From NCBI RefSeq assembly GCF_947495315.1, contig NZ_CANLYD010000016.1, positions 110,511-174,510 on the forward strand: 64,000 bases of DNA. Reading direction: 5' to 3'. Position 1 is the first letter of the stretch. Each line of letters opens with the position of its first letter. The notes under the pieces were generated by a model. The model was not told the DNA's origin and ran no database searches. It saw only the letters and a program-made list of their open reading frames with translations. Positions 8,432 to 16,767 of the stretch are shown one piece after another. Made by a program: the position numbers and the translations under genes. Origin of the DNA: an uncultured Aquimarina sp. (GTDB taxonomy: Bacteria; Bacteroidota; Bacteroidia; Flavobacteriales; Flavobacteriaceae).

Positions 8432-9043
8432 ATGGTAAAGAAGTTATTATTAGTGCTTTTTTTAGGGGTAGTTACAGTTACGAATGCTCAGGAAGAGTCA
8501 ATACGGTTTGGGGCCAAAGCAGGATTGAACTTGGCAAATATTACGGGAGACCAAACTGATGAACTTAGTACAAGAACAAGCTTTCATATTGGTGCGCTTG
8601 TTGAAATACCACTCTCTGATAAGTTTGCACTTCAGCCAGAATTAATGTATTCCGCTCAAGGAGCTAAATTTGAATTTAGTGAATTTGGATTTACTGATGA
8701 ATCAACGGTTAAGTTAGATTACTTAAATATTCCTGTTATGGCTAAGTTTTATGTTGTAGAGGGGTTAAGCATTCAGGCAGGACCACAATTAGGTATTTTA
8801 TTATCTGCAAAAGATGAAGGAGAAGATTCGATTGATGGAGAATATGAAGAAGATATTAAAGATTTTGTTTCTTCAATAGACTTAGGTCTAAACTTTGGCT
8901 TAGGTTATCAATTAGAAGCTGGTATCTTTTTCGAAGGTCGTTACAATTTAGGTTTGACTAATATTGATGACGATGATGAAGCGGTAAATGATTCTAGCAT
9001 TAGAAATTCTGTGATACAATTCTCTGTAGGATATAAGTTTTAA
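8432..9043 (+). CDS. PorT-like outer-membrane beta-barrel protein, paralogue 2
   Basis: A 203-aa near-copy of the protein from 7575, with the same length once the start is placed at ATG 8432. An upstream in-frame TTG at 8405 would add nine residues before the signal peptide and break the match. Long segments are identical (LSTRTSFHIGALVEIPL, LSIQAGPQLG, EAGIFFEGRYNLGLT). Differences concentrate in the acidic stretch near residues 175-190 (DDDDEAVNDSS), probably a surface loop, which is where duplicated barrels usually diverge. Probable outer-membrane barrel of unknown substrate. Confidence 0.85.
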   Translation: MVKKLLLVLFLGVVTVTNAQEESIRFGAKAGLNLANITGDQTDELSTRTSFHIGALVEIPLSDKFALQPELMYSAQGAKFEFSEFGFTDESTVKLDYLNIPVMAKFYVVEGLSIQAGPQLGILLSAKDEGEDSIDGEYEEDIKDFVSSIDLGLNFGLGYQLEAGIFFEGRYNLGLTNIDDDDEAVNDSSIRNSVIQFSVGYKF

Positions 9044-9073
9044 AAGTGAGTAATATTTTGTTTGTAAAAAGAA

Positions 9074-9101
9074 AACCCATCATAATTAATTATGATGGGT
9101 T
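9074..9101. terminator. Bidirectional terminator between convergent barrel genes
   Basis: A perfect 28-bp palindrome (arms AACCCATCATAATT / AATTATGATGGGTT) between the plus-strand barrel gene ending at 9043 and the minus-strand one ending at 9124. It is A-rich before and T-rich after. Confidence 0.75.
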
Positions 9102-9123
9102 CTTTACTTATTAGATAAGGATC

Positions 9124-9705
9124 TTAGAATTTGTAAACCAATCCTAAGTTGATATCATCAAGATTCACTCCGATAGAAAATAAATCAGTAGACTCATCTC
9201 CATTGAAATCAGATTTTGTTGATGAATAAGAAAGTGCTCCCCAGAAAGCTTCTAAAGCAAAGTTATCGCTAATGAAGTAGCTTACTCCAGGTCCTCCACC
9301 AATTAAAAACCCATCTGTTGTTGAATCAATTGTTCCTATTTCTGTTTTAATAGAAAGATAGTTCGCCCCAAGTTCACCAAAAATGGAAAACTTACTAGAT
9401 GGCGTAAAATAATACCTACCAAATGCACCACCCGTAAAAACGTTTGATTTCGCATCATCAGTAAATGGTATTTCTTGTTTTTGAGTAGTGTAACCTATTC
9501 TAGCACCTACTGCAATATTATCTGATACAAAGAAACCCGCTCTGGGAGTAATCTCAAATGAGTTAGACTTGGCATCACCAGTAGAAGTAGAATTGTACCC
9601 AAAAGATCCTGAGATAAAAATATCCCCTTTTGAAAATCCTCCATCTTGTGCATTGGTAAAGGCAACTGTAAATACTACAACTGCAGTTAAAAGAATTTTT
9701 TTCAT
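9124..9705 (-). CDS. Outer-membrane beta-barrel protein (OmpA/Opacity-like fold)
   Basis: A 193-aa exported protein: signal peptide MKKILLTAVVVFTVAFTNAQ, then alternating aromatic strands (IFISGSFGYNST, FEITPRAGFFVSDNIAVGA, FGRYYFTPSSKFSIFGELG, SYFISDNFALEAFWGAL) and a terminal Phe (INLGLVYKF). This is the common 'outer membrane beta-barrel' family of small flavobacterial porin-like proteins. It is not a close copy of its plus-strand neighbours and lies convergent to them. Function is unknown. Confidence 0.8.
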   Translation of the reverse strand: MKKILLTAVVVFTVAFTNAQDGGFSKGDIFISGSFGYNSTSTGDAKSNSFEITPRAGFFVSDNIAVGARIGYTTQKQEIPFTDDAKSNVFTGGAFGRYYFTPSSKFSIFGELGANYLSIKTEIGTIDSTTDGFLIGGGPGVSYFISDNFALEAFWGALSYSSTKSDFNGDESTDLFSIGVNLDDINLGLVYKF

Positions 9706-9961
9706 GATGTTTGTTTATTTATTATTACACTCATTAGTAACTGAAATAGATGTTTTGTTACTATGCTTTTTGGAGAAATTTAAATTAAATTCTAGGGAAT
9801 TTTTACAACACACTAATAGTCAATGAATAAAAAGTGTTTTTAATGTAAGGCTTTGCTAACTTAAGATGGGAGTAATATGAAGATTTTCTTCGGAACATTT
9901 TTATATCATTGTAAAGTATAGGTTTTTTGTTTACAACTACCATTGTATAAAAAAATAAAAC

Positions 9962-9969
9962 TACTTTTG
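9962..9969 (+). promoter_or_regulatory. -7 element for the 9991-aroQ unit
   Basis: TACTTTTG matches TAnnTTTG, 21 bases before the ATG at 9991. A partial -33 (ATTG) is found about 16 bases upstream. Confidence 0.45.
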
Positions 9970-9990
9970 GGTATAAACTTATAGTAAAGG

Positions 9991-10620
9991 ATGAAAAGAA
10001 ATACTTTTATACTTATGATGATCTTAAGTTTTGTTTCTGTAAATGCTCAGAAACTTGATGATGAAGATCCGTTATATGCAAGAGCAGGATTTAAAGGAGG
10101 TATTAATTATAGCAATATTTTAGGAGATGCTGATGGTACTGAAGCCAGAATAAGAATACATCTCGGAGCTGTTGTAGAATACCCTATTTCAAGTAAATTT
10201 TTTATACAAGGAGAATTACTCTATTCAGCACAAGGGTACAAAGTAGATATTGGGGGTCAGGAGCAGAAAATTAGTGTAAACTATTTTTCGTTACCTATTA
10301 TAACCAAAACATATATAACAGAACGTATTAGTCTCGAAACAGGGCCACAGTTTGCTATATTGACCAACGTAGGAAATGATGACGTAGAGGATAATGATCC
10401 TTTTTTTGATTCTTTTAATAATTTTGACATTAGTTGGGCATTTGGAGCGGGTTATAAACTAGAAAGTGGTTTATTTTTTCAGTTAAGATATAATTTAGGT
10501 TTAACCAATATTAACGATACAAGTATTATTGATGTAACCAATAGGAATTCAGTTGCTCAATTATCAATAGGATATTTGTTTAAGACGAAAAATAATCGAA
10601 GAATCTTACGAGAACAATAA
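9991..10620 (+). CDS. PorT-like outer-membrane beta-barrel protein, paralogue 3
   Basis: A 209-aa barrel protein with signal peptide (LMMILSFVSVNAQ). It shares the family landmarks of the genes at 7575 and 8432 (AGFKGGINYSNILGD, GELLYSAQGY, LETGPQFAIL, LFFQLRYNLGLTNIND) but is clearly more diverged. It carries a short basic C-terminal tail (KTKNNRRILREQ) after the usual last aromatic strand, odd for a barrel protein, where the final Phe normally ends the chain. Its stop codon touches the aroQ start (TAAATG), so the two are probably co-transcribed. Confidence 0.82.
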   Translation: MKRNTFILMMILSFVSVNAQKLDDEDPLYARAGFKGGINYSNILGDADGTEARIRIHLGAVVEYPISSKFFIQGELLYSAQGYKVDIGGQEQKISVNYFSLPIITKTYITERISLETGPQFAILTNVGNDDVEDNDPFFDSFNNFDISWAFGAGYKLESGLFFQLRYNLGLTNINDTSIIDVTNRNSVAQLSIGYLFKTKNNRRILREQ

Positions 10621-11034
10621 ATGAAACTTTTAATATTAAACGGACCAAACCTTAATCTTTTGGGTAAAAGAGAGCCTGGTGTATATGGTAATCAATCTTT
10701 TGAAGATTTTTTTTCAGAATTACAAATGAAATTTAGGGATGTAGAGCTGGGATATTTTCAATCCAATATAGAAGGTGAACTGATTACTAGAATCCAACAA
10801 GCTGATGATACTTATGATGGTGTTATTTTAAACGCGGGAGCCTATACTCATACTTCTATTGGTATTGGTGATGCGATCAAAGCAGTTACTGTTCCTGTTA
10901 TCGAGGTACACATTTCTAATACATTTGGTAGAGAAGAGTTTAGACATCAATCTTATATATCTCCAAATGCCAGGGGTGTTATTCTTGGTTTCGGTTTACA
11001 GAGTTATGTATTAGCGATTCACAGTTTTTTATAG
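10621..11034 (+). CDS. aroQ: Type II 3-dehydroquinate dehydratase
   Basis: Shikimate pathway: 3-dehydroquinate to 3-dehydroshikimate in the cytoplasm, as a dodecamer in the family. Length 137 aa. Active-site residues are seen in order: LNGPNLNLLGKREPGVYG with Arg17 and Tyr22, QSNIEGELI, Asn71 and His77 (NAGAYTHTSI), and His97 in EVHISN, followed by FGREEFRHQS with the substrate-binding Arg. It starts on the ATG directly after the stop of the barrel gene at 9991, with no room for its own promoter. Confidence 0.95.
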   Translation: MKLLILNGPNLNLLGKREPGVYGNQSFEDFFSELQMKFRDVELGYFQSNIEGELITRIQQADDTYDGVILNAGAYTHTSIGIGDAIKAVTVPVIEVHISNTFGREEFRHQSYISPNARGVILGFGLQSYVLAIHSFL

Positions 11035-11039
11035 AAAAA

Positions 11040-11765
11040 ATGCATAAAACTTATTTTAATTGGAGCAGTGGTAAGGATTCTTCGTTGGCATTATACTATA
11101 TGATGCAAAAAAAGGAATTTAAGATTTCTACCCTGTTAACTACTGTTAATAAAGATTATGGGCGTGTTTCTATGCATGGACTACGGGAATCTTTGTTAGA
11201 TGCTCAAGTAAAAAGTTTAGGCCTTCCGATACATAAAATTAAACTTCCTGCGGATGTTTCTATGGCTTCATACAATGAAGCCATGAAAAATAATGTGAAA
11301 CATTTAAAAGATCAAGGGAATACGCATTGTGTGTTTGGAGATATCTTTTTAGAAGATCTTAGACAATACAGAGAAGACCAGTTAAAAAGTATTGGGATAC
11401 AAGGCGTATTTCCACTTTGGAAACGAAATACTAAAGAATTATTATTAGAATTTATTGATCTAGGATTTAAAGCAATTACAGTATGCGTAAATGCGAAATA
11501 TCTTGATGAATCATTCTGCGGTAGGATTTTGGATACATCATTTTTAGAAGATTTACCTGAAAACGTTGATCCTTGTGGAGAAAATGGAGAATTTCATACG
11601 TTTGTGTTTGATGGTCCGATATTCGCAAAGTCAATTAATTTTGAAATAGGAGAGAAGGTGCTCCGAAGTTATGCACCCTCCGATGATGATGATAATTGTT
11701 TTACTGATGACAATGATCAACATTGGGACACTTCGTTTTGGTATTGCGATTTGATTCCAAACTAA
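11040..11765 (+). CDS. Dph6-related ATP pyrophosphatase
   Basis: A 241-aa member of the N-type ATP pyrophosphatase (PP-loop) family related to diphthine-ammonia ligase. The PP-loop SSGKDSSLA is at about residues 9-17, and the second conserved region near GENGEFHTFVFDGPIF is typical of Dph6/MJ0570 proteins. Bacteria lack diphthamide, so the substrate is unknown; an ATP-dependent amidation or ligation of a small substrate is likely. It begins 5 bases after aroQ and is probably in the same operon. Confidence 0.85.
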   Translation: MHKTYFNWSSGKDSSLALYYMMQKKEFKISTLLTTVNKDYGRVSMHGLRESLLDAQVKSLGLPIHKIKLPADVSMASYNEAMKNNVKHLKDQGNTHCVFGDIFLEDLRQYREDQLKSIGIQGVFPLWKRNTKELLLEFIDLGFKAITVCVNAKYLDESFCGRILDTSFLEDLPENVDPCGENGEFHTFVFDGPIFAKSINFEIGEKVLRSYAPSDDDDNCFTDDNDQHWDTSFWYCDLIPN

Positions 11766-11871
11766 TTCTTATACAGTGTTTTTCAAATTGAATTAGGTGT
11801 TTTCCCCCTTTTTTAAGGATATATTTTTACATACTTTTAACTACTCAAGCTTTATTCTAAAATATACTCTT

Positions 11872-12297
11872 ATGATAGAACCTATTATTTTATCCAAAAC
11901 GGATGCTGCCTTAGCTAATACCTTATTTAATAATGCGTTGGTAAATGAACCGGTGACACTTATACTAGTAATTGGTGATAATGCTCAATCCAATGGAGCT
12001 GTGCAAAAAATTTCTTCTTTTATTAATTCTGATGATCATTTTTATAACGGTATAAAAGTAGTACAAGCTCCCAATATTAGTTTTATTTTAAATACTTTAA
12101 AAGGATTAAAAGTTAGTCCAAGACTAGACGATATAGACTGGAATTCTATTGATTCTTATGTACTTTTATCAATTTCCAACGTTTTTAATAATATAGGAAA
12201 TGTGGTATTAGCCTCTAAGTATGATAAACGATCAACTTATTATATAGAAAAATCAATTATGTTGGCGATGGCTTATGACCAAAATTTAAATCCATAA
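11872..12297 (+). CDS. Conserved-looking protein of unknown function
   Basis: A 141-aa cytosolic-looking protein; I do not recognise it. The start is set at ATG 11872 (MIEPIILSKTDAALANTLF); the longer frame from 11797 adds 25 residues with no sign of being translated. No signal peptide, membrane segment or known motif was seen. The chain reads as alternating helix and strand (PVTLILVIGDNAQS, YNGIKVVQAPNISFILNTL). It ends 4 bases before the large exported protein at 12302, so the two are probably co-expressed. Confidence 0.6.
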   Translation: MIEPIILSKTDAALANTLFNNALVNEPVTLILVIGDNAQSNGAVQKISSFINSDDHFYNGIKVVQAPNISFILNTLKGLKVSPRLDDIDWNSIDSYVLLSISNVFNNIGNVVLASKYDKRSTYYIEKSIMLAMAYDQNLNP

Positions 12298-12301
12298 CTA
12301 T

Positions 12302-14140
12302 ATGAGTATTATAAAGAACATCTACATTTATTATATACTTGTCTGCTGTTATTGCATATCAATTACTGTAGCTTATGGTCAGGATCAAGTGGAAAGTCAA
12401 GATCAAAAATCGGTGTTTTCTATTTTAGAAAAAGATAGAGATGCTCGTTATCAGGATAAAGATTCTGCATATATCAATAATCGGATCGTAGATATTAATA
12501 GTGTTTTACAAATAGATTTAGATTTGGGGACTATTACATCCAAGGTAGCATCTAATACACAGGGTTTGCCCGCTGGTATTGGTGAAAAGATTAGTAAGCT
12601 TACAAAAGCTTTAAAAGAGCGTAAAAAAGTTCTGAAAGCATTCGATAGTTTACTAAAAAGCTATGATTATGACACGTTTAAGAAAATTCCAAAGAAAAAT
12701 GAAGAATGGGCAGCAGCTATGCAGCAATCAGCGATTTCTGTAGTTGATCTTTGGGATGTAAGTAGTTTTATAGAATTTGGAGATCCAAATGATAAAAATG
12801 TGAGCGCTAGACCTGGTCCTACCTATCAAAGGGCGCGGATAGAATTGGAACGTATGAGTAAAGAGGTAGAGGATTTTGCTGATAAGCAGGGTATTTATGT
12901 TCAATTTGGAGCATGGTTATATAGCAAAAACAATCAAAATATTCCTTTGCATATTCCAGGTTTTGATTCTATAAAACCCCAAACACCTTATGAGGTAGAT
13001 AGATGGAAAGTAATTCCAACGAAAGAACAATTGACGCAGTTACAGGAAGCAAGTAACTTGGCGCAAGAAAATAAGGATAAAGGATTGTCAGTGCTTAAAG
13101 AGACTATTGATATACAAGTAGAGCAATTAGAAGAAGTGCTTACAGGGCAGTTTAACTCACTTGTTGACTCGTTGAACCAACAAGCACAACAAATAGTTGA
13201 TGATCGAATTAAACCTATCATTGCAGAGATAGCATCTTTCAAAGAGAATCTTGAGAGTTTCAAAAATGATGTGAAACAACGTATTTCATATTATGAGGAT
13301 TTTAATATAGACTCTCAGCTTTCTATAATTCAGGTGTTAGCACAGATAGAAAGTGATGTGGATTTTATTAAAAATGATGGACAAGCACTACTTGATCAAG
13401 CTACTAAGTTGTACGATGCTATCGAAAAACTAATCAATAGCACAATTAACAATGTCGATACTTTAGAAGAATTTGCAAAAAACATTAAAAGTCAATTGAC
13501 AACTTGGTTAGATACTACATTAGAAAAAACTAACATTTCTAAAATAAAAGAACTTCTACAGGGAACTCCGGTAGATTTTGAACTATTAAAATTTAGTGAT
13601 AAGGTTTTTAAATTATCATTAAAAGATTTACCAAAACAAGCAGATTTGGATTTATATACTGCAGGTATTCGACGAAGTGGAGACAGGATTGCATTTAAGT
13701 TTGAAGTAGCTTCTAAAGAAAAAACAATATATACGGAAAATAGGGAAGTATATATGTTTAGAATTTTACCCCATATAGAAAGTACTGTTGGTGTTATTTT
13801 TGCGGATCCTATAGCAAGGACAAATGTGAAAACACAATTTCAGATGGCTCCTTATTATAACTTGATTCTAAAAGGATTGTGGGATCAAAAAATAAGAAGA
13901 AAAAGTGTAGCGTATAATAGAATATTTGATTGGGGAATTGGGCTTCATATTTCTGCTCCAGATTTTGATGGAGATGATGTGCCTGAGTTAGGTGCCGGTT
14001 TAGTAGTATCAATACTACACGATTATGTGCAGACAGGAGCGGCTATTAATGTATTTACAGGTGACCCATATTGGTATTTTGGATTGAGACTACCAGTGCC
14101 ATCTTTTAATATAGGTTCAATTCCAACGAGTTCTAATTAA
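12302..14140 (+). CDS. Large exported coiled-coil protein with C-terminal barrel-like region, unknown function
   Basis: A 612-aa protein with an N-terminal signal peptide (YYILVCCYCISITVAYGQ, about residues 10-27). The middle (about 240-420) is charged and strongly helical, with heptad-like spacing (LKETIDIQVEQLEEVLTG, IEKLINSTINNVDTLEEF). The last ~170 residues turn to Gly/aromatic beta strands (FDWGIGLHISAPDFDGDDV, PYWYFGLRLPVPSFNIG), perhaps an outer-membrane or periplasmic beta domain. I do not recognise the family. It is paired with the gene at 11872 (4-base gap) and closed by a terminator. Confidence 0.65.
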   Translation: MSIIKNIYIYYILVCCYCISITVAYGQDQVESQDQKSVFSILEKDRDARYQDKDSAYINNRIVDINSVLQIDLDLGTITSKVASNTQGLPAGIGEKISKLTKALKERKKVLKAFDSLLKSYDYDTFKKIPKKNEEWAAAMQQSAISVVDLWDVSSFIEFGDPNDKNVSARPGPTYQRARIELERMSKEVEDFADKQGIYVQFGAWLYSKNNQNIPLHIPGFDSIKPQTPYEVDRWKVIPTKEQLTQLQEASNLAQENKDKGLSVLKETIDIQVEQLEEVLTGQFNSLVDSLNQQAQQIVDDRIKPIIAEIASFKENLESFKNDVKQRISYYEDFNIDSQLSIIQVLAQIESDVDFIKNDGQALLDQATKLYDAIEKLINSTINNVDTLEEFAKNIKSQLTTWLDTTLEKTNISKIKELLQGTPVDFELLKFSDKVFKLSLKDLPKQADLDLYTAGIRRSGDRIAFKFEVASKEKTIYTENREVYMFRILPHIESTVGVIFADPIARTNVKTQFQMAPYYNLILKGLWDQKIRRKSVAYNRIFDWGIGLHISAPDFDGDDVPELGAGLVVSILHDYVQTGAAINVFTGDPYWYFGLRLPVPSFNIGSIPTSSN

Positions 14141-14160
14141 AAGATCTAATTATTGTATAT

Positions 14161-14199
14161 AAAAACACCTTACCAACTTTTAACAGGTAAGGTGTTTTT
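14161..14199 (+). terminator. Intrinsic terminator, shared by convergent genes
   Basis: An 11-bp stem (AACACCTTACC / GGTAAGGTGTT, 14164-14174 with 14186-14196) with A-run before and T-run after. It ends the 12302 gene and can also serve lpd on the other strand. Confidence 0.85.
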
Positions 14200-14222
14200 G
14201 TTTTAAATATATTTTAGCTGTT

Positions 14223-15614
14223 TTATAAATGAATCACTTCATCATAAGCATCGGCTACAGCTTCCATCACGGCCTCACTCATTGTTGGGTGAGGATGTAT
14301 TGTTTTTAGTACTTCGTGACCAGTAGTTTCTAATTTTCTACCTAAGACAGCTTCTGCGATCATATCGGTTACACCGGCTCCTATCATATGACATCCTAAC
14401 CACTCACCGTATTTAGCATCAAAAATTACTTTAACAAAACCATCTTTGGTTCCAGCTGCACTTGCTTTACCAGAGGCAGAGAATGGAAATTTACCAACTT
14501 TAAGCTCATAACCAGCTTCTTTGGCCTGTTTTTCTGTCATTCCAACACTTGCAATTTCTGGGGAAGCATATGTACATCCAGGAATATTACCATAATCGAT
14601 TGCTTCTACATGCATACCGGCTATTTTTTCTACACAAGTAATACCTTCTGCAGAAGCGACATGTGCTAATGCGGGGCCAGATACAACATCACCAATGGCA
14701 TAAACACCAGGAATATTAGTTTGATACCAGTCATTTACCACAATCTTATCTCTATCTGTAGCAATTCCTAATTCTTCTAATCCTATGTTTTCTATATTCG
14801 TTTTGATTCCTACTGCGGATAATACAATATCGGCCTCAAGAATTTCTTCTCCTTTTTTAGTTTTTACCGTTGCTTTTACGCCATCACCACTGGTGTCTAC
14901 ACTTTCTACAGAAGAATTGGTCATTACTTTGATTCCAGCTTTTTTGAAACTTCTTTCAAATTGCTTAGAAACTTCTTCATCTTCTAGTGGTACTAGGTTA
15001 GGAAGGAATTCTACTATGGTAACTTCTGTTCCCATTGCATTATAAAAATGTGCAAACTCTACACCGATTGCTCCAGAACCTACTACAATCATTTTCTTAG
15101 GTTGAGAATCTAAAGTCATGGCTTTTCTATACCCGATTACTTTTTTACCATCTTGTGGTAAGTTTGGTAATTCTCTTGATCTTGCTCCTGTAGCAACAAT
15201 GATATGCTTTGCATCATAATCTGAAGAGTTTCCGTCCTTATTAGTAACAGTTACTTTACTACCGGATTTTAATTTACCAAAACCTTCGATTACATCAATT
15301 TTATTTTTTTTCATTAAGAATTGAACACCTTTGCTCATTCCTTCTGCAACGCCACGACTACGTTTTACCACTGCATCAAAATCTTTGTCAAATTTTTCCA
15401 CGGTTAAGCCATAATCAGAAGCGTGTTTAAGGTAGTCAAATACCTGTGCACTTTTTAATAGTGCTTTTGTGGGTATACATCCCCAATTTAAACATACGCC
15501 TCCAAGGCTTTCTTTTTCAATAATAGCAGTTTTAAACCCCAATTGAGAAGCTCTAATAGCAGTAACATAACCACCAGGTCCACTTCCTAATACGATAATA
15601 TCATATGCGCTCAT
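14223..15614 (-). CDS. lpdA: Dihydrolipoamide dehydrogenase (E3)
   Basis: FAD flavoprotein that reoxidises lipoamide in 2-oxoacid dehydrogenase and glycine-cleavage complexes. Length 463 aa. FAD-binding GSGPGGY is at 10-16. The redox disulfide is Cys41 and Cys46 (GGVCLNWGCIPTK). The NAD-binding loop is VGSGAIGVEFA near residue 175, the second FAD site is YAIGDVV near 310, and the C-terminal catalytic pair is His442/Glu447 (HPHPTMSE). All key residues are present. It stands alone here, not beside other complex subunits, which is common in flavobacteria. Confidence 0.95.
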   Translation of the reverse strand: MSAYDIIVLGSGPGGYVTAIRASQLGFKTAIIEKESLGGVCLNWGCIPTKALLKSAQVFDYLKHASDYGLTVEKFDKDFDAVVKRSRGVAEGMSKGVQFLMKKNKIDVIEGFGKLKSGSKVTVTNKDGNSSDYDAKHIIVATGARSRELPNLPQDGKKVIGYRKAMTLDSQPKKMIVVGSGAIGVEFAHFYNAMGTEVTIVEFLPNLVPLEDEEVSKQFERSFKKAGIKVMTNSSVESVDTSGDGVKATVKTKKGEEILEADIVLSAVGIKTNIENIGLEELGIATDRDKIVVNDWYQTNIPGVYAIGDVVSGPALAHVASAEGITCVEKIAGMHVEAIDYGNIPGCTYASPEIASVGMTEKQAKEAGYELKVGKFPFSASGKASAAGTKDGFVKVIFDAKYGEWLGCHMIGAGVTDMIAEAVLGRKLETTGHEVLKTIHPHPTMSEAVMEAVADAYDEVIHL

Positions 15615-15636
15615 AAATGTGAATTTTTTGAAGACA

Positions 15637-15665
15637 CGAATTTACGGATAATTAGGTTAACCAAA
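15637..15665 (-). promoter_or_regulatory. Possible lpdA promoter
   Basis: On the minus strand, TTTG (-33, 15662-15665) within a T-run, 17 bases, then TAAATTCG (-7, 15637-15644). This is one mismatch from the TAnnTTTG consensus. Confidence 0.45.
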
Positions 15666-15718
15666 AAAGGTTTTAACCATTCGGTTTTCGTAATTATTCA
15701 CACTAATTATTGACATAA

Positions 15719-15750
15719 AAAAACACTATCATTATGATAGTGTTTTTTTT
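15719..15750 (-). terminator. Intrinsic terminator after collagen-like lipoprotein gene
   Basis: An 11-bp stem (AACACTATCAT / ATGATAGTGTT, 15722-15732 with 15734-15744) with A/T runs on both sides. It separates the lipoprotein gene from lpdA. Confidence 0.8.
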
Positions 15751-15807
15751 TTATAGTATATATTGTTTTTTTAGAGTAAAAACAAGTATTATTTAATAAT
15801 TAGATTC

Positions 15808-16305
15808 TTAAAATTCTAAATTTAATGCTGATTGTACTTCATCGAAATCTAATAAGTTGATATTCGTGGTTTCTGCAAATTCTGATGGTACAATAACAAA
15901 TCTAAAAGTTTGATTATTTGTTAAATCAGCAGGAACTAAATCAGGATTATTACTCTCCATTAGCAAAAGAATTTCAGCAAAAGAGAAATTAAATCTGTAA
16001 AGAACAGAGGTGTCATTTGCATCGTTTAAGAAAATTGAAGTTGTTGGTAATGGCTCCCAGACATCTCTTCCATCAAATACTTCCTCTAATCGATAGACCA
16101 AAACTACATCGCTGTTTTCGATAATTGGATCAAGAATTATCTCCGCAGAGAATCCATTACTGGCATTGAAATCTACTGTTCTTTCAAAGGTTTCAGCTAA
16201 AAATAGTCCCCCACCAGGTCCCTGAGGTCCAACTGGACCCTGATCTCCTTCACAAGCTGTAAATAGTATTGATGATAAAAATAAAAGTGTGAAAATCTTT
16301 TTCAT
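15808..16305 (-). CDS. Lipoprotein with short collagen-like segment
   Basis: A 165-aa lipoprotein: signal and lipobox ILFTACEGD (Cys18), immediately followed by Gly-X-Y triplets (GDQGPVGPQGPGG, residues 20-32). A beta-rich domain of about 130 residues follows, including DVVLVYRLEEVFDGRDVWEPL. The collagen-like linker after the lipid anchor is recurrent in flavobacterial lipoproteins of unknown role. The function of this one is unknown; surface display is plausible. It is single, with its own terminator. Confidence 0.75.
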   Translation of the reverse strand: MKKIFTLLFLSSILFTACEGDQGPVGPQGPGGGLFLAETFERTVDFNASNGFSAEIILDPIIENSDVVLVYRLEEVFDGRDVWEPLPTTSIFLNDANDTSVLYRFNFSFAEILLLMESNNPDLVPADLTNNQTFRFVIVPSEFAETTNINLLDFDEVQSALNLEF

Positions 16306-16371
16306 AATGTGTAATTATTTGTTGTTTTGATATTAAATGTATGTATCAATAAGTGTTCCAAAGTATGAAAT

Positions 16372-16767
16372 TTATGCTTTATCAAAATCAATACTTACAG
16401 AATTTACACAATAACGTTGCCCAGTTTCTGTAGGACCATCATCAAAAATATGCCCCAAGTGACTACCACAGTTAGTACATAAAATTTCTGTTCTTATCAT
16501 ACCGTGAGAAGTATCTTTTACGTACTCTACGCTTCCTTCTATAGATTGATCAAAACTAGGCCATCCACATCCAGAATCAAATTTTGATGTACTTTCAAAT
16601 AAAGGAACGTGACACCCCATGCATTTATAGGTTCCATTCTCTGAATGAATATTGTATTCTCCTGTAAAAGGACGCTCAGTTCCTTTTTGTCTCAATACTC
16701 TATATTGTTCTTCAGAGAGTTCTTTTCTCCATTCGTCTTCTGTTTTATCAAAAGGGTATTTACTCAT
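16372..16767 (-). CDS. msrB: Peptide-methionine (R)-S-oxide reductase, cytosolic
   Basis: Reduces methionine-R-sulfoxide in proteins using thioredoxin. Length 131 aa, a single MsrB domain with no signal peptide. Zinc ligands are Cys49/Cys52 (CMGC) and Cys97/Cys100 (CTNC). The conserved GWPSFD follows Cys67, and the catalytic Cys120 is in RYCVNSVSIDF. Its ATG overlaps the stop of the upstream lipoprotein MsrB by one base (TAATG), so the two copies are translationally linked and work in different compartments. Confidence 0.94.
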   Translation of the reverse strand: MSKYPFDKTEDEWRKELSEEQYRVLRQKGTERPFTGEYNIHSENGTYKCMGCHVPLFESTSKFDSGCGWPSFDQSIEGSVEYVKDTSHGMIRTEILCTNCGSHLGHIFDDGPTETGQRYCVNSVSIDFDKA

